DNA from: Chromera velia | Lineage: Eukaryota > Sar > Chromeraceae | Length of the DNA stretch: 43,761 nucleotides | Assembly (NCBI GenBank): GCA_018398765.1 | Contig: JAHBMJ010005404.1 | Span: 9,365-53,125 of the forward strand | Direction: 5' to 3' | Shown here: positions 10,994 through 21,052 of the stretch, in pieces | How the letters are laid out: the number at the start of each line of letters is the position of its first letter | How positions within the stretch are numbered: the first letter of the stretch is position 1 | Translations under genes and position numbers: made by a program | The notes under the pieces: model-generated | The model's input: the letters and a program-made list of their open reading frames with translations, nothing else | Told to the model about the DNA's origin: nothing | Databases searched by the model: none

Positions 10994-11757
10994 TGTGTGT
11001 GTTTGTGTGTGTGCGCGCGCGTGTGTGCGTGTGTGTGTAGATGAAACTTCGAGGGGCGGCGCCCCGAAGAGAGGAGCCAAAGGAAGTGATCGTGGACCGT
11101 CCCTTTGCAATGGCGATCGTTCACCATGAAGCCTCGCTGCCTCTGTTCATGGGTGCAATCAAAACCATCCCTTCCCCTGAGTGACACATTGACCAGTCTG
11201 TCCGCCTTCCCTGTGAGAATGTCAGTGTTGATGTAGTATGTATTTATGTATGTTTGTTTGTCTGTATGCATAACTTCTCTGCGCGTCTCGAATGAGCCTG
11301 CGAGGCGAATAGCCTGTCTGCAGACTTGACTCGTCTTGTGTGTTTGCGTCCGTGTTCGTTTCTGATTGAATTTCTTCTGCGGAGTGACCCTACCTGGTGC
11401 CCAGCTGTTTGACTGTTTGAGGCATTCACAGTTTGTCTCTCTGTCGTCCCTCATGTATGTGCGGTCGCGCGTGGTTGTTTGAAGTGGAGTGAGTCGTTCT
11501 CGTCCTCTGAAGTTGTCTCTGTGTGTGCATGCCTGCGTGCGTGCGTGCGTGCGTTAGTGAGCGGTTGAGGGGGTGAGTGTGAATTGGCATGATTTCCATG
11601 CGGTTGGTTGCAGATGAAACTCAAATGTGCGAAGCCTCCCGGAGAGCCCCCAAAGGAAGTGATCGTGAACCGCCCCTTCGCCATGGCCATTGTTCATAAC
11701 GAAGCCTCACTGCCTCTGTTTCTGGGTGCAATCAAGACCATTCCCGCCCCTCAGTGA
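2793..11757 (+). CDS. Serpin (serine protease inhibitor superfamily), 15 coding exons with a choice of two last exons
   Basis: Serpins trap proteases by inserting the cleaved reactive-centre loop into a beta-sheet. Exons read by eye: 2793-2945, 3157-3189, 3607-3642, 3890-3946, 4326-4403, 4823-4936, 5274-5358, 5812-5893, 6320-6381, 6675-6760, 7165-7265, 7501-7580, 7928-8007, 8347-8415, then 11041-11184 or 11614-11757. All introns are GT..AG and phases agree, giving 1260 nt (419 aa), a normal serpin length. Landmarks in order: NVFV|SPYSV (residues 48-56), [11 protein letters not shown], a VDVANA helix, [45 protein letters not shown], a DFSTIS segment, the hinge [14 protein letters not shown] (359-372) and the C-terminal RPFAMAIVH...[11 protein letters not shown]. 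The small-residue hinge argues for an inhibitory serpin. The start is the first in-frame ATG; there is no signal peptide. MGQKGSS fits a myristoylation motif, suggesting an intracellular protein. Target proteases are unknown. Confidence 0.9.
8908..10257 (+). pseudogene. Truncated reverse-transcriptase ORF with C-terminal zinc finger, inside the last serpin intron
   Basis: The frame carries an RT palm fragment: an approach segment ([16 protein letters not shown]), a [18 protein letters not shown] motif, and the catalytic-box position FRLIDDIL (Asp codons at 9220-9225), then an SVDFIGVSF strand. The N-terminal fingers and first catalytic Asp are missing. Past about 9730 the chain is Pro/Ser-rich with a CPKC...TTHQTH C2H2-like finger (about 9885-9950). 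A TGA at 10255 interrupts a frame that stays open to 10444. The GxPMGTN..P.L..L pattern recalls uncharacterised eukaryotic RT-like proteins and, more distantly, Penelope-type RTs. It is intronic and on the same strand as the serpin. I see no terminal repeats, so the retroelement class is unresolved. Confidence 0.65.
10258..10680 (+). pseudogene. Low-complexity continuation of the intronic RT ORF
   Basis: After the TGA at 10255 the same frame stays open to 10444 with an Ala/Pro/Ser-rich stretch. A neighbouring frame then reads a protein-like piece ([20 protein letters not shown], around 10465-10530) before T-rich sequence. This is probably the decayed 3' part of the same retroelement. Confidence 0.35.
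10944..11040. repeat. (CT)n then (GT)n tract ahead of serpin exon A
   Basis: A run of CT dinucleotides passes into GT dinucleotides ending in TAG directly at the exon A acceptor. Exon A therefore has a purine-containing GT repeat where a pyrimidine tract would normally sit; exon B has an ordinary TTGCAG. Length changes here could alter the A/B choice (inference). Confidence 0.75.
11041..11184 (+). CDS. Serpin terminal exon A (reactive-centre loop, predicted P1 Arg)
   Basis: This exon follows a GT-repeat tract ending in TAG and runs ATG AAA CTT CGA to TGA. Counting from the hinge Gly (P15, residue 362) in exon 14, Arg376 falls at P1 and Gly377 at P1', which would favour trypsin-like proteases. 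The stretch between P1' and the VIVDRPF strand is about six residues longer than in alpha-1-antitrypsin, so the P1 assignment carries some doubt. The exon joins exon 14 (donor GTACGC at 8416) in phase 0 across an intron of about 2.6 kb. Confidence 0.85.
   Translation: MKLRGAAPRREEPKEVIVDRPFAMAIVHHEASLPLFMGAIKTIPSPE
11614..11757 (+). CDS. Serpin terminal exon B (alternative reactive-centre loop, predicted P1 Lys)
   Basis: This is a duplicate of exon A: same 144-nt length, same phase, its own TGCAG acceptor and its own TGA stop. It begins MKLK and keeps the strand and C-terminal motifs ([26 protein letters not shown]). Of 11 differences in 47 residues, six lie in the nine residues from P1 to P8', where Arg-Gly becomes Lys-Cys and basic or acidic residues become Pro/Gly. 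Because A and B each end in a stop, a transcript can use only one of them. The intact frame suggests the copy is functional rather than a relic. Confidence 0.8.
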   Translation: MKLKCAKPPGEPPKEVIVNRPFAMAIVHNEASLPLFLGAIKTIPAPQ

Positions 11758-13683
11758 ACAGCCGACACACTCAAAGGAGCTGTTCGAAGGAGCATCCGGA
11801 AGGTAAAGATCGAGATCTAGAGTGTGCTAACAGACTCAAAAAGCGTTTTAAGAAAAGAGGTGGGTGGGGCATGGATTGTATGGGCCTGCAGCATATTGAT
11901 CGAGAATGGAAGAATGGCATCTCAATTGTAAATCCTACATGCGTGTGGCAGAAATATGATAGACGGCATCCATTAAACGACATCGCCTTTGGTTCTCATG
12001 AAAGTAAACGCCATAGCTGGAAAGTTGTGCCAAAGTGAATCAATGGAGCGCGTCCTAGCTGTGCCTGCACGATATTCTCTGAACGTACTCATGCACTGCA
12101 TTAGGATTACGATTAGGATTCATGTCTGGAGGATTGGCCTCGATCCCGCCCTAATTCCGAATGTCCGCATTTGATCGAATGCATCATGCTGGGGCTAGTG
12201 CTGCATGCCAGTGTACATGAAGGTCTAGATGGAGGTGCTTCTATCTCTATGCTGCCAACAGTGTGAGTGGTTTCTCGGGCCTTCTTTTCTTTGACTACAT
12301 TTACAGCGAGTCTTAGAGCATTCACAGCAAATTTCATGTAGAATTTCATGCACGTTCAAATTTTTAAACAATAAATTAAAGAAAAAAAAAATGTAATTGG
12401 AATCCGATTTATTTTCCGAGTCTAATTTATTTTAATTTAAATGTATATGATTTTCGATTAGAAAATTAGATTAGTGAAATATGGCTTGGGTCCAATTGGT
12501 AGGGCCCATGCGACAGGTACCGCGCCGCCATGCGCCGCCGCGCACAATATCTCTGTATTAACATTTGTGGAAGACACTGGAAGTCATATTTATGATATCC
12601 GTACACACTGTTGCACATGTGTTGTTTGATCAGGCTGAACAAGAAGTGTAGTGATCACTGATGGTTTGAGAAACTAAAAAGGAGATGACACTCTCTTTAG
12701 AGTCGGAACCTCATAATGGATCTTTCATAAAGTATTGACTCTGCTCTTATACGATCATCTTTCCACTCTGTGTGTATGCAACACTTGCGCCATACATCTC
12801 CATAGATCGCTCCTAGCTCCCTTCCTCCACCTGGGCAATTCCAATATATATTTTCACTGGACTTACTACAATTCTAAATCAAAATTTTAAATTTGTAACA
12901 ATATATGTTTTTACTTAATCTAATATTACATGTAATACTTAGTAATACTCATTAGTACTCGCAACAACCAATTAGGAACAAGAAAAAGTGATGTTCAAAA
13001 GTTTTAGAAGTTTGGTTGCATGGAAGTAGTTGGAAGCAACAACTGAGGGGTCACTTTGTGTTTTGTTTTCTTGTCAGTACTTGTCAGACTTAATGTCAGT
13101 GACGTGGTTCAACTTTTTTACTTATAGACACTATTACTAGCATTATTATACATTCAGTATATCATACTTAATCATACTTAATTACGATTAAGATTAGGAT
13201 TTATGTCCGGAGGATTTGCCTCCCGCCCCAATGCCGAATGCCGAACGACGTGCAGCTTCCAGGGAAAGCGCTTTAAAGCGCCTAGACGCATTAGACTTTG
13301 GTATCTTGCATGTCTGGCAAAAGTAACAATGACTTCATTTTTTTGTATTATGAATAAAAATGCGCACATGCGCGCGCGGATGAGCAAATATATATAAATT
13401 TCCAAAATTTATATTGGCGCTGACCGTATATTAATATATAGTACATATATATGAAACTCTGTATGCATAGATCAATATGCAGCATGATCTATATATATAA
13501 CAGCCCGCCTTATATTATAATTGTCAATGCTCCGACACGTCAGCTTCTGCTTGCACTGCATGACAAAACTTACTTGACGACAGTTCTCGATCTGAAAACG
13601 ACTGACAGTTCTCAATCTGAAGACGACTGACAGTTCTCGATCTGAAAACGACTGAGAACAACTACTGACTAAAAAACTCTTAC
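11758..13683. other. AT-rich intergenic spacer with dispersed repeats
   Basis: No convincing gene. From about 12340 the DNA is strongly AT-rich. An imperfect direct repeat occurs at 12098-12165 and 13181-13243, both containing a GATTAGGATT..ATGTC..GGAGGATT core, probably copies of a small dispersed element. At 13581, 13606 and 13631 a 25-bp unit (cagttctcgatctgaaaacg core) is repeated in tandem, with a fourth partial copy at 13691. Confidence 0.6.
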
Positions 13684-15756
13684 TTGACGACAGTTCTCGA
13701 TCGTGGGACGAACAACACAAGGACTGTGAACAAGAATACAAGATGTCCGCTCGGTCGAACTTCACCAAAGGAGGAGATACTCTCTGTCCTGTCCACAAAG
13801 ACACCGGCTGTATCCGGCTGTGTCGTGAGAACTCCTCAGGCAGACGAGGTCTGTCGCAAAACGGGAATGGTGTTGAGGGAGAGATGTGAGGCAGACGATC
13901 GTTTCCTTGGTGCGCCTTCCGATGATCGGGTGGACACCCAGACAGATCCTTTTGGGCGGTTCTCGACCGTCATGAGCATCTCGACCAAGAACTGCGCACT
14001 CGCCAGACTCCACGCTGAGGCAACTGCTCCCCCTCTGGCCGAGCGGGTACTGGATGCCACCCTGAAAGACTTCGTCAAAACAGCTTGATCGACTGTCCGC
14101 ACAGTGAAGGGCCCTGTGTTGGAGAGGGGCAGGGGAATACTGGAGAGGATGAGTGAGAACGGAAGCTTGGAGAAGCGCAGTTCGACAGCGCAGCTGCTGG
14201 CCGTCCTTTACCTGGCAGGCTACCACGACATTGAGGCAATGCAGAAACGACATCCCTCCCTCAAGAGGGAGGATCTGGAGGAAGAGCTTTGCAAGGTAAC
14301 TCATCCGTATTTTCTCTGTTGGAATCCTCCCCCCCCCCTTTGGCCCTTCATATATTTGCTGCTCTGCCATTCTGTATTCCCCCTGGAGGCCTTTCCTATG
14401 CATGCGTGCATTCCTCGATCCGCATGTCTGCATGAACGTATGTTTTCTTTCCTTTTCATCTACCTCTTTGAGCAGGTCCGCAACGCCCTCTCCCCGGACC
14501 GCAAAGAGGTCAACAAAGACTTTTCTCAGCAGCCTAGAGAGACAGATCCATACACTCTCAGTGTCCATCTCTTTTACTCTTTCTCGGCCTTCGATTTGTG
14601 CGTGCACCCGCATGCACGCAGGACCTGGTGTTCCTTTTCTTTCTGTGCCTCTGTATGTATGTGTTGACATGCACTCTGAGACCCCATGCGCCGTGACACC
14701 GTCCTTCCATCCATCCACTCACCCAATTCACTCATGTGTCTCATTGTCTGGCTTGCCTTCTTCCCCCTTCTTCGCTTCTTTCCTTTGTCTCCTCCATTTG
14801 TCTGGCTTGCCTTCTTCCTCTCTTCTTTTGATGCAACCCCTTCTCTCCTCTTTTTTGCCTTATTCTCTCTCTTTCATAAGCCCTTTCTACGTTCTCCCTT
14901 GCCTCTACGCGTCTTTCGATCTGCCCTTGCCCTTCCTCAGCTCTCTCGTTCTTTATCTAGTTCTTTATTCTCACGTCGCCGCGTTGTGCGTTTGTGGCTC
15001 CTTGCAGAAGGAGGGAAGCAAGGAAGAGGAGGAGGAGGTATGTCTTTTTTTATTATTTTTGACATTCGAGCTCCATGATGGGCCCTTATGCTTTCTGTTT
15101 GCATTGCAGTTGGCCGGCTGCCTGCCTGTCTGTCTGCCTGTCTGTCTGTCTGGACGGTGAGTCTCTTTCTTTCTTCTTTTTCTCACATATCTCTCTTGAA
15201 GGTTCTCTCTTCTCCATGTTGTGAGTGGTCAGGAAGGAATGCTTGTCCCTATGCGTCTCGGTCGGCCTGTCCGAATCTCCTTCCTCCTGCCTTCTGTCTC
15301 TCGTTTGCCAGCTCTCTCTGTCTCCAATTGGGTCCTTTTTGGTCTCTTCCGAATTCAGCGCTGCTTCGCATATGGTGGCGATTGCTGACCTCGAATTGTT
15401 TCTCTTCTTCAGATATCTGCGTTCACGAACATTGATGATTGTGATGCAGGAAGACTTCCAGTTCGCCAGGGGCCCGGCAAGACCGAAGAAAAGGTGAGCT
15501 GAGGAGGCGCCTTTCCTCATCCTTTCTTCAAACACGGCCACGTCTTTCTCCCTTTTTCTTGAGTGTGTGTGTCGAAGTTGTGTCACGAGGTGAGAGAAGA
15601 AAAAGACCCGAAGCAACATACCAAAATGGGCAAAAGAACACAGAGAAAGGCACAGCCAGGCAACAGGGTGCAGGGAGCAGACAAAGAAAGCAGCTCAAGG
15701 CTACAGGCAGATAGATGCACTTCTGTTTGACTGGCAGACAGACAGAGAGACTGACT

Positions 15757-15807
<51 letters not shown>

Positions 15808-15890
15808 TGACTGACTGACTGACTGACTGTCAGTGACTGACTGACTGCATGACTGCATGACTGCATGACTGCATGACTGCATGACTGACA

Positions 15891-15921
<31 letters not shown>

Positions 15922-16729
15922 AGACTGACTGATTGACTGACTCACTGACTGACTGACTGACTGACTGACTAACTGACAGACAGACAGACTGACTGACTGA
16001 CAGACAGAGAGACAGACTGATAGACTGACAGACTGACAGACAGACAGACTGACAGACTGAGAGTCTGACAGACTAACAGACACACAGAGAGACTCACAGA
16101 CTGACAGACAGACAGGCAGACAGAGAGACTAACTCACTGACTCACTGAATGACTGATAGACAAACAGACAGACAGGCAGACAGACAGGCCACAGGCAGAT
16201 GATACAGAAAGACAGAGAGCAAAAAGTGAATACAAGCCCTGTGATGACTTGGCGAAATTTACACGTCGGCGCTGGTGAGTGACGTCCGGGTATAACGAAC
16301 GGTTGACGACCCTCAGTGGGCTGGCCGGACGGAGACTGGGTGGACCATCCGCGTGGATTTATTCATCACGACAATTAAGCAGTAAGTTGTGCCTGCATGA
16401 TTTTGTCGTCCCTTTTTTTCTGCCTTGGGTGTTCACTGCGAAAGCACGCAGGGTCCAACAAACTTTGGTTGGGGCCAGCGGTTTTGCAGCAGGACACCTA
16501 AGAGTCAGATACGAGCAAGACTCAGGGGGGGTGTTGGGGCGTGGAAGGTGTAGGGTCATGGACTGTGTACTTTTCTCTTTTTTCTCTCTCTCTTTTTTTT
16601 TTTTCTTTTTTGTTCAATCTATGCAGCAATGCGGAGGAGGTTGCGGTGAAGGGGGAAGGGGGATGCGTGTTTGGTATCACAAATTCGGACTTAATTCAAG
16701 AGATGTTATTGAGTGGATTGAAAGCTTGA
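13684..16729 (+). CDS. Unrecognised multi-exon protein gene (possible pseudogene)
   Basis: One frame is protein-like from about 13684 to a GTAACT donor at 14296 (helical, charged: STAQLLAVLYLAGYHDIEAM, LKREDLEEELCK) but is interrupted by TGA at 14086-14088. Plausible later exons keep phase: 14476-about 14508 (VRNALSPDRKE), 15008-15037 (KEGSKEEEEE, donor GTATGT), 15450-15493 (EDFQFARGPARPKK, donor GTGAGC, phase 2) and 16627-16729 (NAEEVAVKGEGG...LLSGLKA, stop at 16727). The last intron contains the ACTG satellite. No domain is recognised. The true start is unclear: an ATG at 13742 lies in another frame and the first in-frame ATG is near 13868. The TGA may mean a pseudogene, a missed intron or a sequence error. 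Confidence 0.4.
15725..16200. repeat. ACTG/ACAG tetranucleotide satellite
   Basis: About 470 bp of (ACTG)n interspersed with ACAG and a five-fold GCATGACT sub-repeat near 15845-15885. It lies within the last predicted intron of the preceding gene. The long serine/glutamine/valine ORF on the minus strand here is only the translation of the repeat. Confidence 0.9.
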
Positions 16730-17224
16730 TGCTTTATGGAGCCGGACCTTCTTGACTCAACATTGAAAATATGTGAAAGGTGCACTGCCTCCCTAAGATC
16801 ATTTATGAATGTTTTCCAACCTCATACACCAGAACAAGCCACTACCATACTGCATACTAGGTGAGCATGGTGAAAATATGTGAATACACCCGGCTTTCAG
16901 AATTTGTATCATAAGACTTAGTCTCAGATTTGAGTGAACGGAAGGCGAGCTCATCTGCGTAATGTGTCAGCCCCCTTTAACATAAACTCCGCGTCATGAA
17001 TAGTCTCACAAAGTCTTTCTGCTGCTTCTGCCTCTTGTCTATGTACCTCTTCTCTTTGCATTTATCTTGTTACCCAATTTACCTCAATCATGTCATCCCG
17101 CTGCGGGACGTGAACTGTGATGTCGAGTTGGAACGTCCAATGCCAAGTTAGACGCCGAAAGTCGAAAGGGAACCGCTCGTTCCAAGAGGTTATTCGATGT
17201 TCTGCGTGCGAGTGCATCTGCAGA

Positions 17225-17233
17225 CGTATGAAT

Positions 17234-17287
<54 letters not shown>

Positions 17288-17314
17288 TGTGTGTACTCTG
17301 TGTGTGTGTGTGTG

Positions 17315-17345
<31 letters not shown>

Positions 17346-17350
17346 CGTTC
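17225..17350. repeat. (CT)n/(GT)n microsatellite
   Basis: CT dinucleotides followed by three GT blocks separated by ACTC. ORFs on both strands across it are repeat translations. No gene is supported in the flanking DNA (16730-17590). Confidence 0.9.
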
Positions 17351-17595
17351 ACGTGAGTCATTCTGTTGCCTTCCCTCTCCCAAGTAGAAGAGAGTGCATG
17401 TGCTTGCATGTCAACGTGAGCCCTGCATGTCGTTTTATGGTTTTGTTTTCTTCCGTTTCGAACATTTTTACACTATGTATCAAGAGGTGAGTGCAGACGT
17501 CTGTGTTGCCTGAATTCTTCGAATGCAGAGCCTTCCTGTGGACTCCACACGCGGATGGTCCTTCGACAGGAGGCACTCACTAGCGGTGCGAGCAG

Positions 17596-17806
17596 TCCCA
17601 CGTTACTCATCAGTGGCTGACGAAAGATCTCAAAGCAGATCAAAAAGCGCACACAATTAAAGTCTGAGGGCATAGTTAGGCACAGAGAGACGGTAGTTGA
17701 GGCATAGAGTAGGCTCAGTCAGTGGTGTGTATGAATGCATTTGAATGGTGGTGTCTTACACACAGCCCTTCCAATTGATCTTCTTGCAGGGGACACTGTG
17801 CCTGAG
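17596..17806. repeat. 210-bp direct repeat, copy 1
   Basis: It starts TCCCACGTTACTCATCAGTG and ends after CTTCTTGCAGGGGACACT. A second copy lies exactly 1810 bp downstream with scattered substitutions and small compensating indels. Each copy is followed by a GA tract. It may be a local tandem duplication or paired ends of a small non-autonomous element; no TG..CA ends were identified. Confidence 0.85.
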
Positions 17807-18344
17807 CCTCTGAGAGAGAGAGAGAGGTTTCCTGGAGACTGCATTTGCGGGGATCGGGTTTGTGAAGATCCGATCCGACAGACGTTTTCTGCCAGGAAAC
17901 AGATACTGTTTGCATGCATGACCGTTTGACTCAGTCTAACTGAGGGATTACAGGGGGAAGGAGGCAGGGGGAAAGAGAGAAAGAAGGAGAGGGGTGCTGT
18001 GGGAAAGAAACAAACCTGGGGTGAGGTGTGCAGGGGGAGAGAGAGCAATAAAAGAAGAGAAGAGAAGAGATGGTGAGACTCACAACAGGAACAAAAACAG
18101 GATGAGGTTGAGTCACAGATGGAACTTGTCCAATAACGCTGTCACTTGGACGCTTCTCTCTCCTCTCTTCTCTCATCCTGTCCGAACGGCCTGGCCGGCC
18201 CTTCTTGGTTCGGCGTCTGCCGAGTAGAAAGGGGGGGGAAGTTTCTGCTCTGCCATCTGATTAAATATTCAATCCGGCTGTCCATATGGGATGACACAAT
18301 GTACGCACACGAAGTCATACGAATACATCAGCCCATTTTTGTAG

Positions 18345-18420
18345 GGCATGCAGTCAGGGCTCAGCTGCGGTTTCTTCCCTCGGCATGCAGTCAGGGCTCA
18401 GCTGCGATTTCTTCCCTCGG
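18345..18420. repeat. Two-copy 37-bp tandem repeat
   Basis: A unit beginning GGCATGCAGTCAGGGCTCAG occurs at 18345 and again at 18382 with one mismatch. No function is suggested. Confidence 0.85.
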
Positions 18421-18690
18421 CTTCCCTCTTGTCGCATCCATCTGCTCCCTCCCCCTGTTTCATCCGTCAGAGACCGTGATCCCTGTCTCTCCTTCCTGCC
18501 TTGTCGTCTTTGACAGAATGAAAGAATATTGTATAGCGATTCCCAGTGATGCCCCTTCTTTCTTTTTGGGCAACTGTAGTCTTTGCATCAATAATCGTCA
18601 TCTTCATCACTTGTTAGAATTTTCCTTTCGATGCAGCTCCTTTTATTCCCCCCTTTCTAAATGGTTCTCTGTATGTATGTGCGTGTTCAG

Positions 18691-19161
18691 GTACCGTGCC
18701 GCGGAGCAACCCAGTGCTAAGCCTTCCTGTGTACTTGCACCAAGAATAATTTCAAAGTCAGTCCTCTCCACAACTGGCCTCATTTTTGTTTTAGGTCTGA
18801 TGCACTTTTTTCTTCATCGATCAGTTTGCAATACCCCGAAAGCGATTCTCTGATCCCAAAAACTGTTTGGATTGGATATTATCTGTATGGCGCATGCAGT
18901 CGCCTTCTCGTTTGTTTTCTTCGTGCGTTAGGGAGAAAGGAGCACTCAAAGATGTCCGAGTGGATTCATGCAGAGAGGTGAAAAAGTCGTGGTGGGCCCG
19001 AAGAAAGAAATTGTCAGCGGAATGATGGAAGGAGAGTGACTGAAGAAATTCACTGGACAATGAACCACTCAAGAGAGTCTGTATATTTCTTTTACCACCT
19101 TTCTATCTGCTTGCAGATCTTTCGCAACCTGACGAAGGAACTCGAAATGACCTTCGAATAG
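18691..19161 (+). other. Possible exons of an unrecognised gene
   Basis: 18691-18756 is bounded by a TTCAG acceptor and a GTCAGT donor and reads YRAAEQPSAKPSCVLAPRII. 19117-19161 follows TTGCAG and reads IFRNLTKELEMTFE then TAG. Their phases do not fit each other directly, so at least one exon is missing or one of these calls is wrong. Confidence 0.25.
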
Positions 19162-19405
19162 GACATTATCTCTTCTGTGTTGTGTGCAAGAGGAAATGGC
19201 ACGCATACATGACAGTTATTGTGTTTTTCGCGTGTTGGGCCTCCATGGGCGTCGTCTGAGGAAGTTTTCATGACAATCTCCAGCGCCACGGAAGCTCTGC
19301 TGGGCATATACAGCCCCATAACGATCATGATGGTTTTGTCCGCCACTTATAGAGGCTCAGTCGCTGCAAGTTTCATCCTTAGCTGTCTGTTGAGTAATGG
19401 TGCAC

Positions 19406-19616
19406 TCCCACGTTACTCATCAGTGGCTGACAATTGAAAGATCTCAAAATAGATCAAAAGGCGCACATAATTAAAGTTTGAATGCATAGTTAGGCACAGA
19501 GAGACGGTAGTTGAGGCATATAGTAGGCTCAGTCAGTGGTGTATGAATGCATTTGAATGGTGGTCTCTTACACGCAGCCCTTCCAATTGATCTTCTTGCA
19601 GGGGACACTTTGCGTG
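19406..19616. repeat. 210-bp direct repeat, copy 2
   Basis: Same sequence as the copy at 17596, diverged at several sites, followed by a large (GA)n tract at about 19634-19694. The 1.6 kb between the copies has only weak exon candidates. Confidence 0.85.
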
Positions 19617-19631
19617 AGACGCCGTGAGTTG

Positions 19632-19633
<2 letters not shown>

Positions 19634-19694
<61 letters not shown>
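19634..19694. repeat. (GA)n microsatellite
   Basis: About 60 bases of GA dinucleotide directly after the second 210-bp repeat. The Ser/Leu and Arg/Glu ORFs over it are artefacts. Confidence 0.95.
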
Positions 19695-19698
<4 letters not shown>

Positions 19699-19699
19699 C

Positions 19700-20691
19700 T
19701 TCCCCAGCGACGTTGAGAAACCAATTCACAGTGACTTCCACGGAGAAATAAACAGACCATTGTCTTCTCCTGGGCATTAAAACCCATGCAACCGTATGGA
19801 CTTGTTCGATGAATCAAAAGGAGAATGGTGAGAAACCTCGAGCAGAAGGCAGAAAACCTCGAACTTGCCCTTTCAGCCGCCGCAAGGACCCTTCCTACCC
19901 CTCTCTACACAATAGAGACAATGTTGACTCCGAAAGTTGACAGGAAAACAAGCATGGTGCACAAAAACTACAAACAGAAAGGAGTTCTCTGCGTTTGCTG
20001 AAAAGCTTGTAAGGCAAAATACAGAGTGACTGCATGGTTGGTGTTGTGATGCCGTTCTTTCAAGTTAAAAAACAACATTTAAACTTGATTTCAACCTAGA
20101 TTTAAACCGTTTTCATATTATGTACATGCGTTTAGCAGCTTTAGCTTTTGATATCAAATTATTAAATCAAAATTAGTATGTACATATTTTGATGCTTTTC
20201 AAATTGTTTCAGATATGATTTAGTAAAAAATTTAAAATTATTATAGTGCTTTTTCAGCAGTTGGAATTACAGTTTGTTTGGGAGACTCAATGGGAGTTTG
20301 CATACACAACGCGGCTATACTTTGAGCCTTAAATCACTCGCATTAATTAATATATTACTATTCTTCTCATATTAAGTGTTATTTGGAAATATTATTTACA
20401 CTGGCACTCTTATATATGTAAGAAACTGAGGTAGACTAAAGCAAACCTAGATCTAGAGGCAAATTAAGAATAATTATTAAATGGGAAGGGCAGCGGTAGT
20501 AACAGCACTCGGATAGACGGAGAGATGATCAGCCGCTCTTAACGGATAAGGCAAGGTCCTACGCAAGGTTGTAGGAAGACATGGAGAACTCAGAGGTGGT
20601 TAAGGTCGGTAGTCGCGACTTGATACTTACCTTTAGAGTTAGCCTGTTTACTGATTATTGAATGCATGACATTAGAGTTGTATTCAAGTTT
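19700..20691. other. AT-rich intergenic DNA upstream of the retrotransposon
   Basis: No supported gene. The stretch from about 20040 to 20480 is strongly AT-rich and resembles the DNA beyond the 3' LTR (37183-37620), consistent with the element having inserted into one AT-rich spacer. Confidence 0.5.
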
Positions 20692-20696
20692 ATCTA

Positions 20697-21027
20697 TATT
20701 GTGTGCCGCGGTAGCTATGCACACACTATACAGCGTTCCGGGGCCAGCAAACAGCGAGCGCAGCATTCAGAGTATGCAGACTCAGCCCGCGCACCCGCGC
20801 ACGAATCCATGCATGCAAAGACACCCGCGCACGAACCCATGCATGCAAAGACACTCTGTTGATTCATAACTGAGCAGATCGAATTCAATGATATAGCTAG
20901 CCACTGCCGAACAGAACGACAGACCTGGACTGTCAGTCTTCATGTATCGATCGACGAACCTATAGTCCTGGCTGTGTGCACGTGAGTCTCGATGCTAATC
21001 CCACTAGCACTAGACTCGCACACCTCA
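20697..21027 (+). repeat. 5' LTR
   Basis: 331 bp, starting TATT (the canonical TG is mutated to TA; the 3' copy has TGTT) and ending CCTCA. It contains a duplicated CCCGCGCACGAA(T/C)CCATG block near 20790-20848. It matches the 3' LTR except at about four positions. Confidence 0.93.
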
Positions 21028-21045
21028 TGGTAGCTTCGCCTGCAA
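21028..21045 (+). promoter_or_regulatory. Putative primer-binding site
   Basis: TGGTAGC directly follows the LTR. Its first seven bases match the usual initiator-tRNA-type primer site start (TGGTAGCAGAG or TGGTATCAGAG); the rest diverges. Confidence 0.4.
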
Positions 21046-21052
21046 TTTCCAG

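Noticed and set aside
12101-12120. Telomere-like TTAGGATTACGATTAGG
   Set aside because: Units are irregular and only two or three long; they belong to a dispersed repeat seen again at 13181.
13762-14718. 318-codon minus-strand ORF
   Set aside because: It is antisense to the protein-like plus-strand exons, has Cys/His/Arg-rich shadow composition, and contains no domain or matching splice pattern.
15583-16083. Ser/Gln/Val repeat protein on the minus strand
   Set aside because: It is purely the translation of the ACTG/ACAG satellite.
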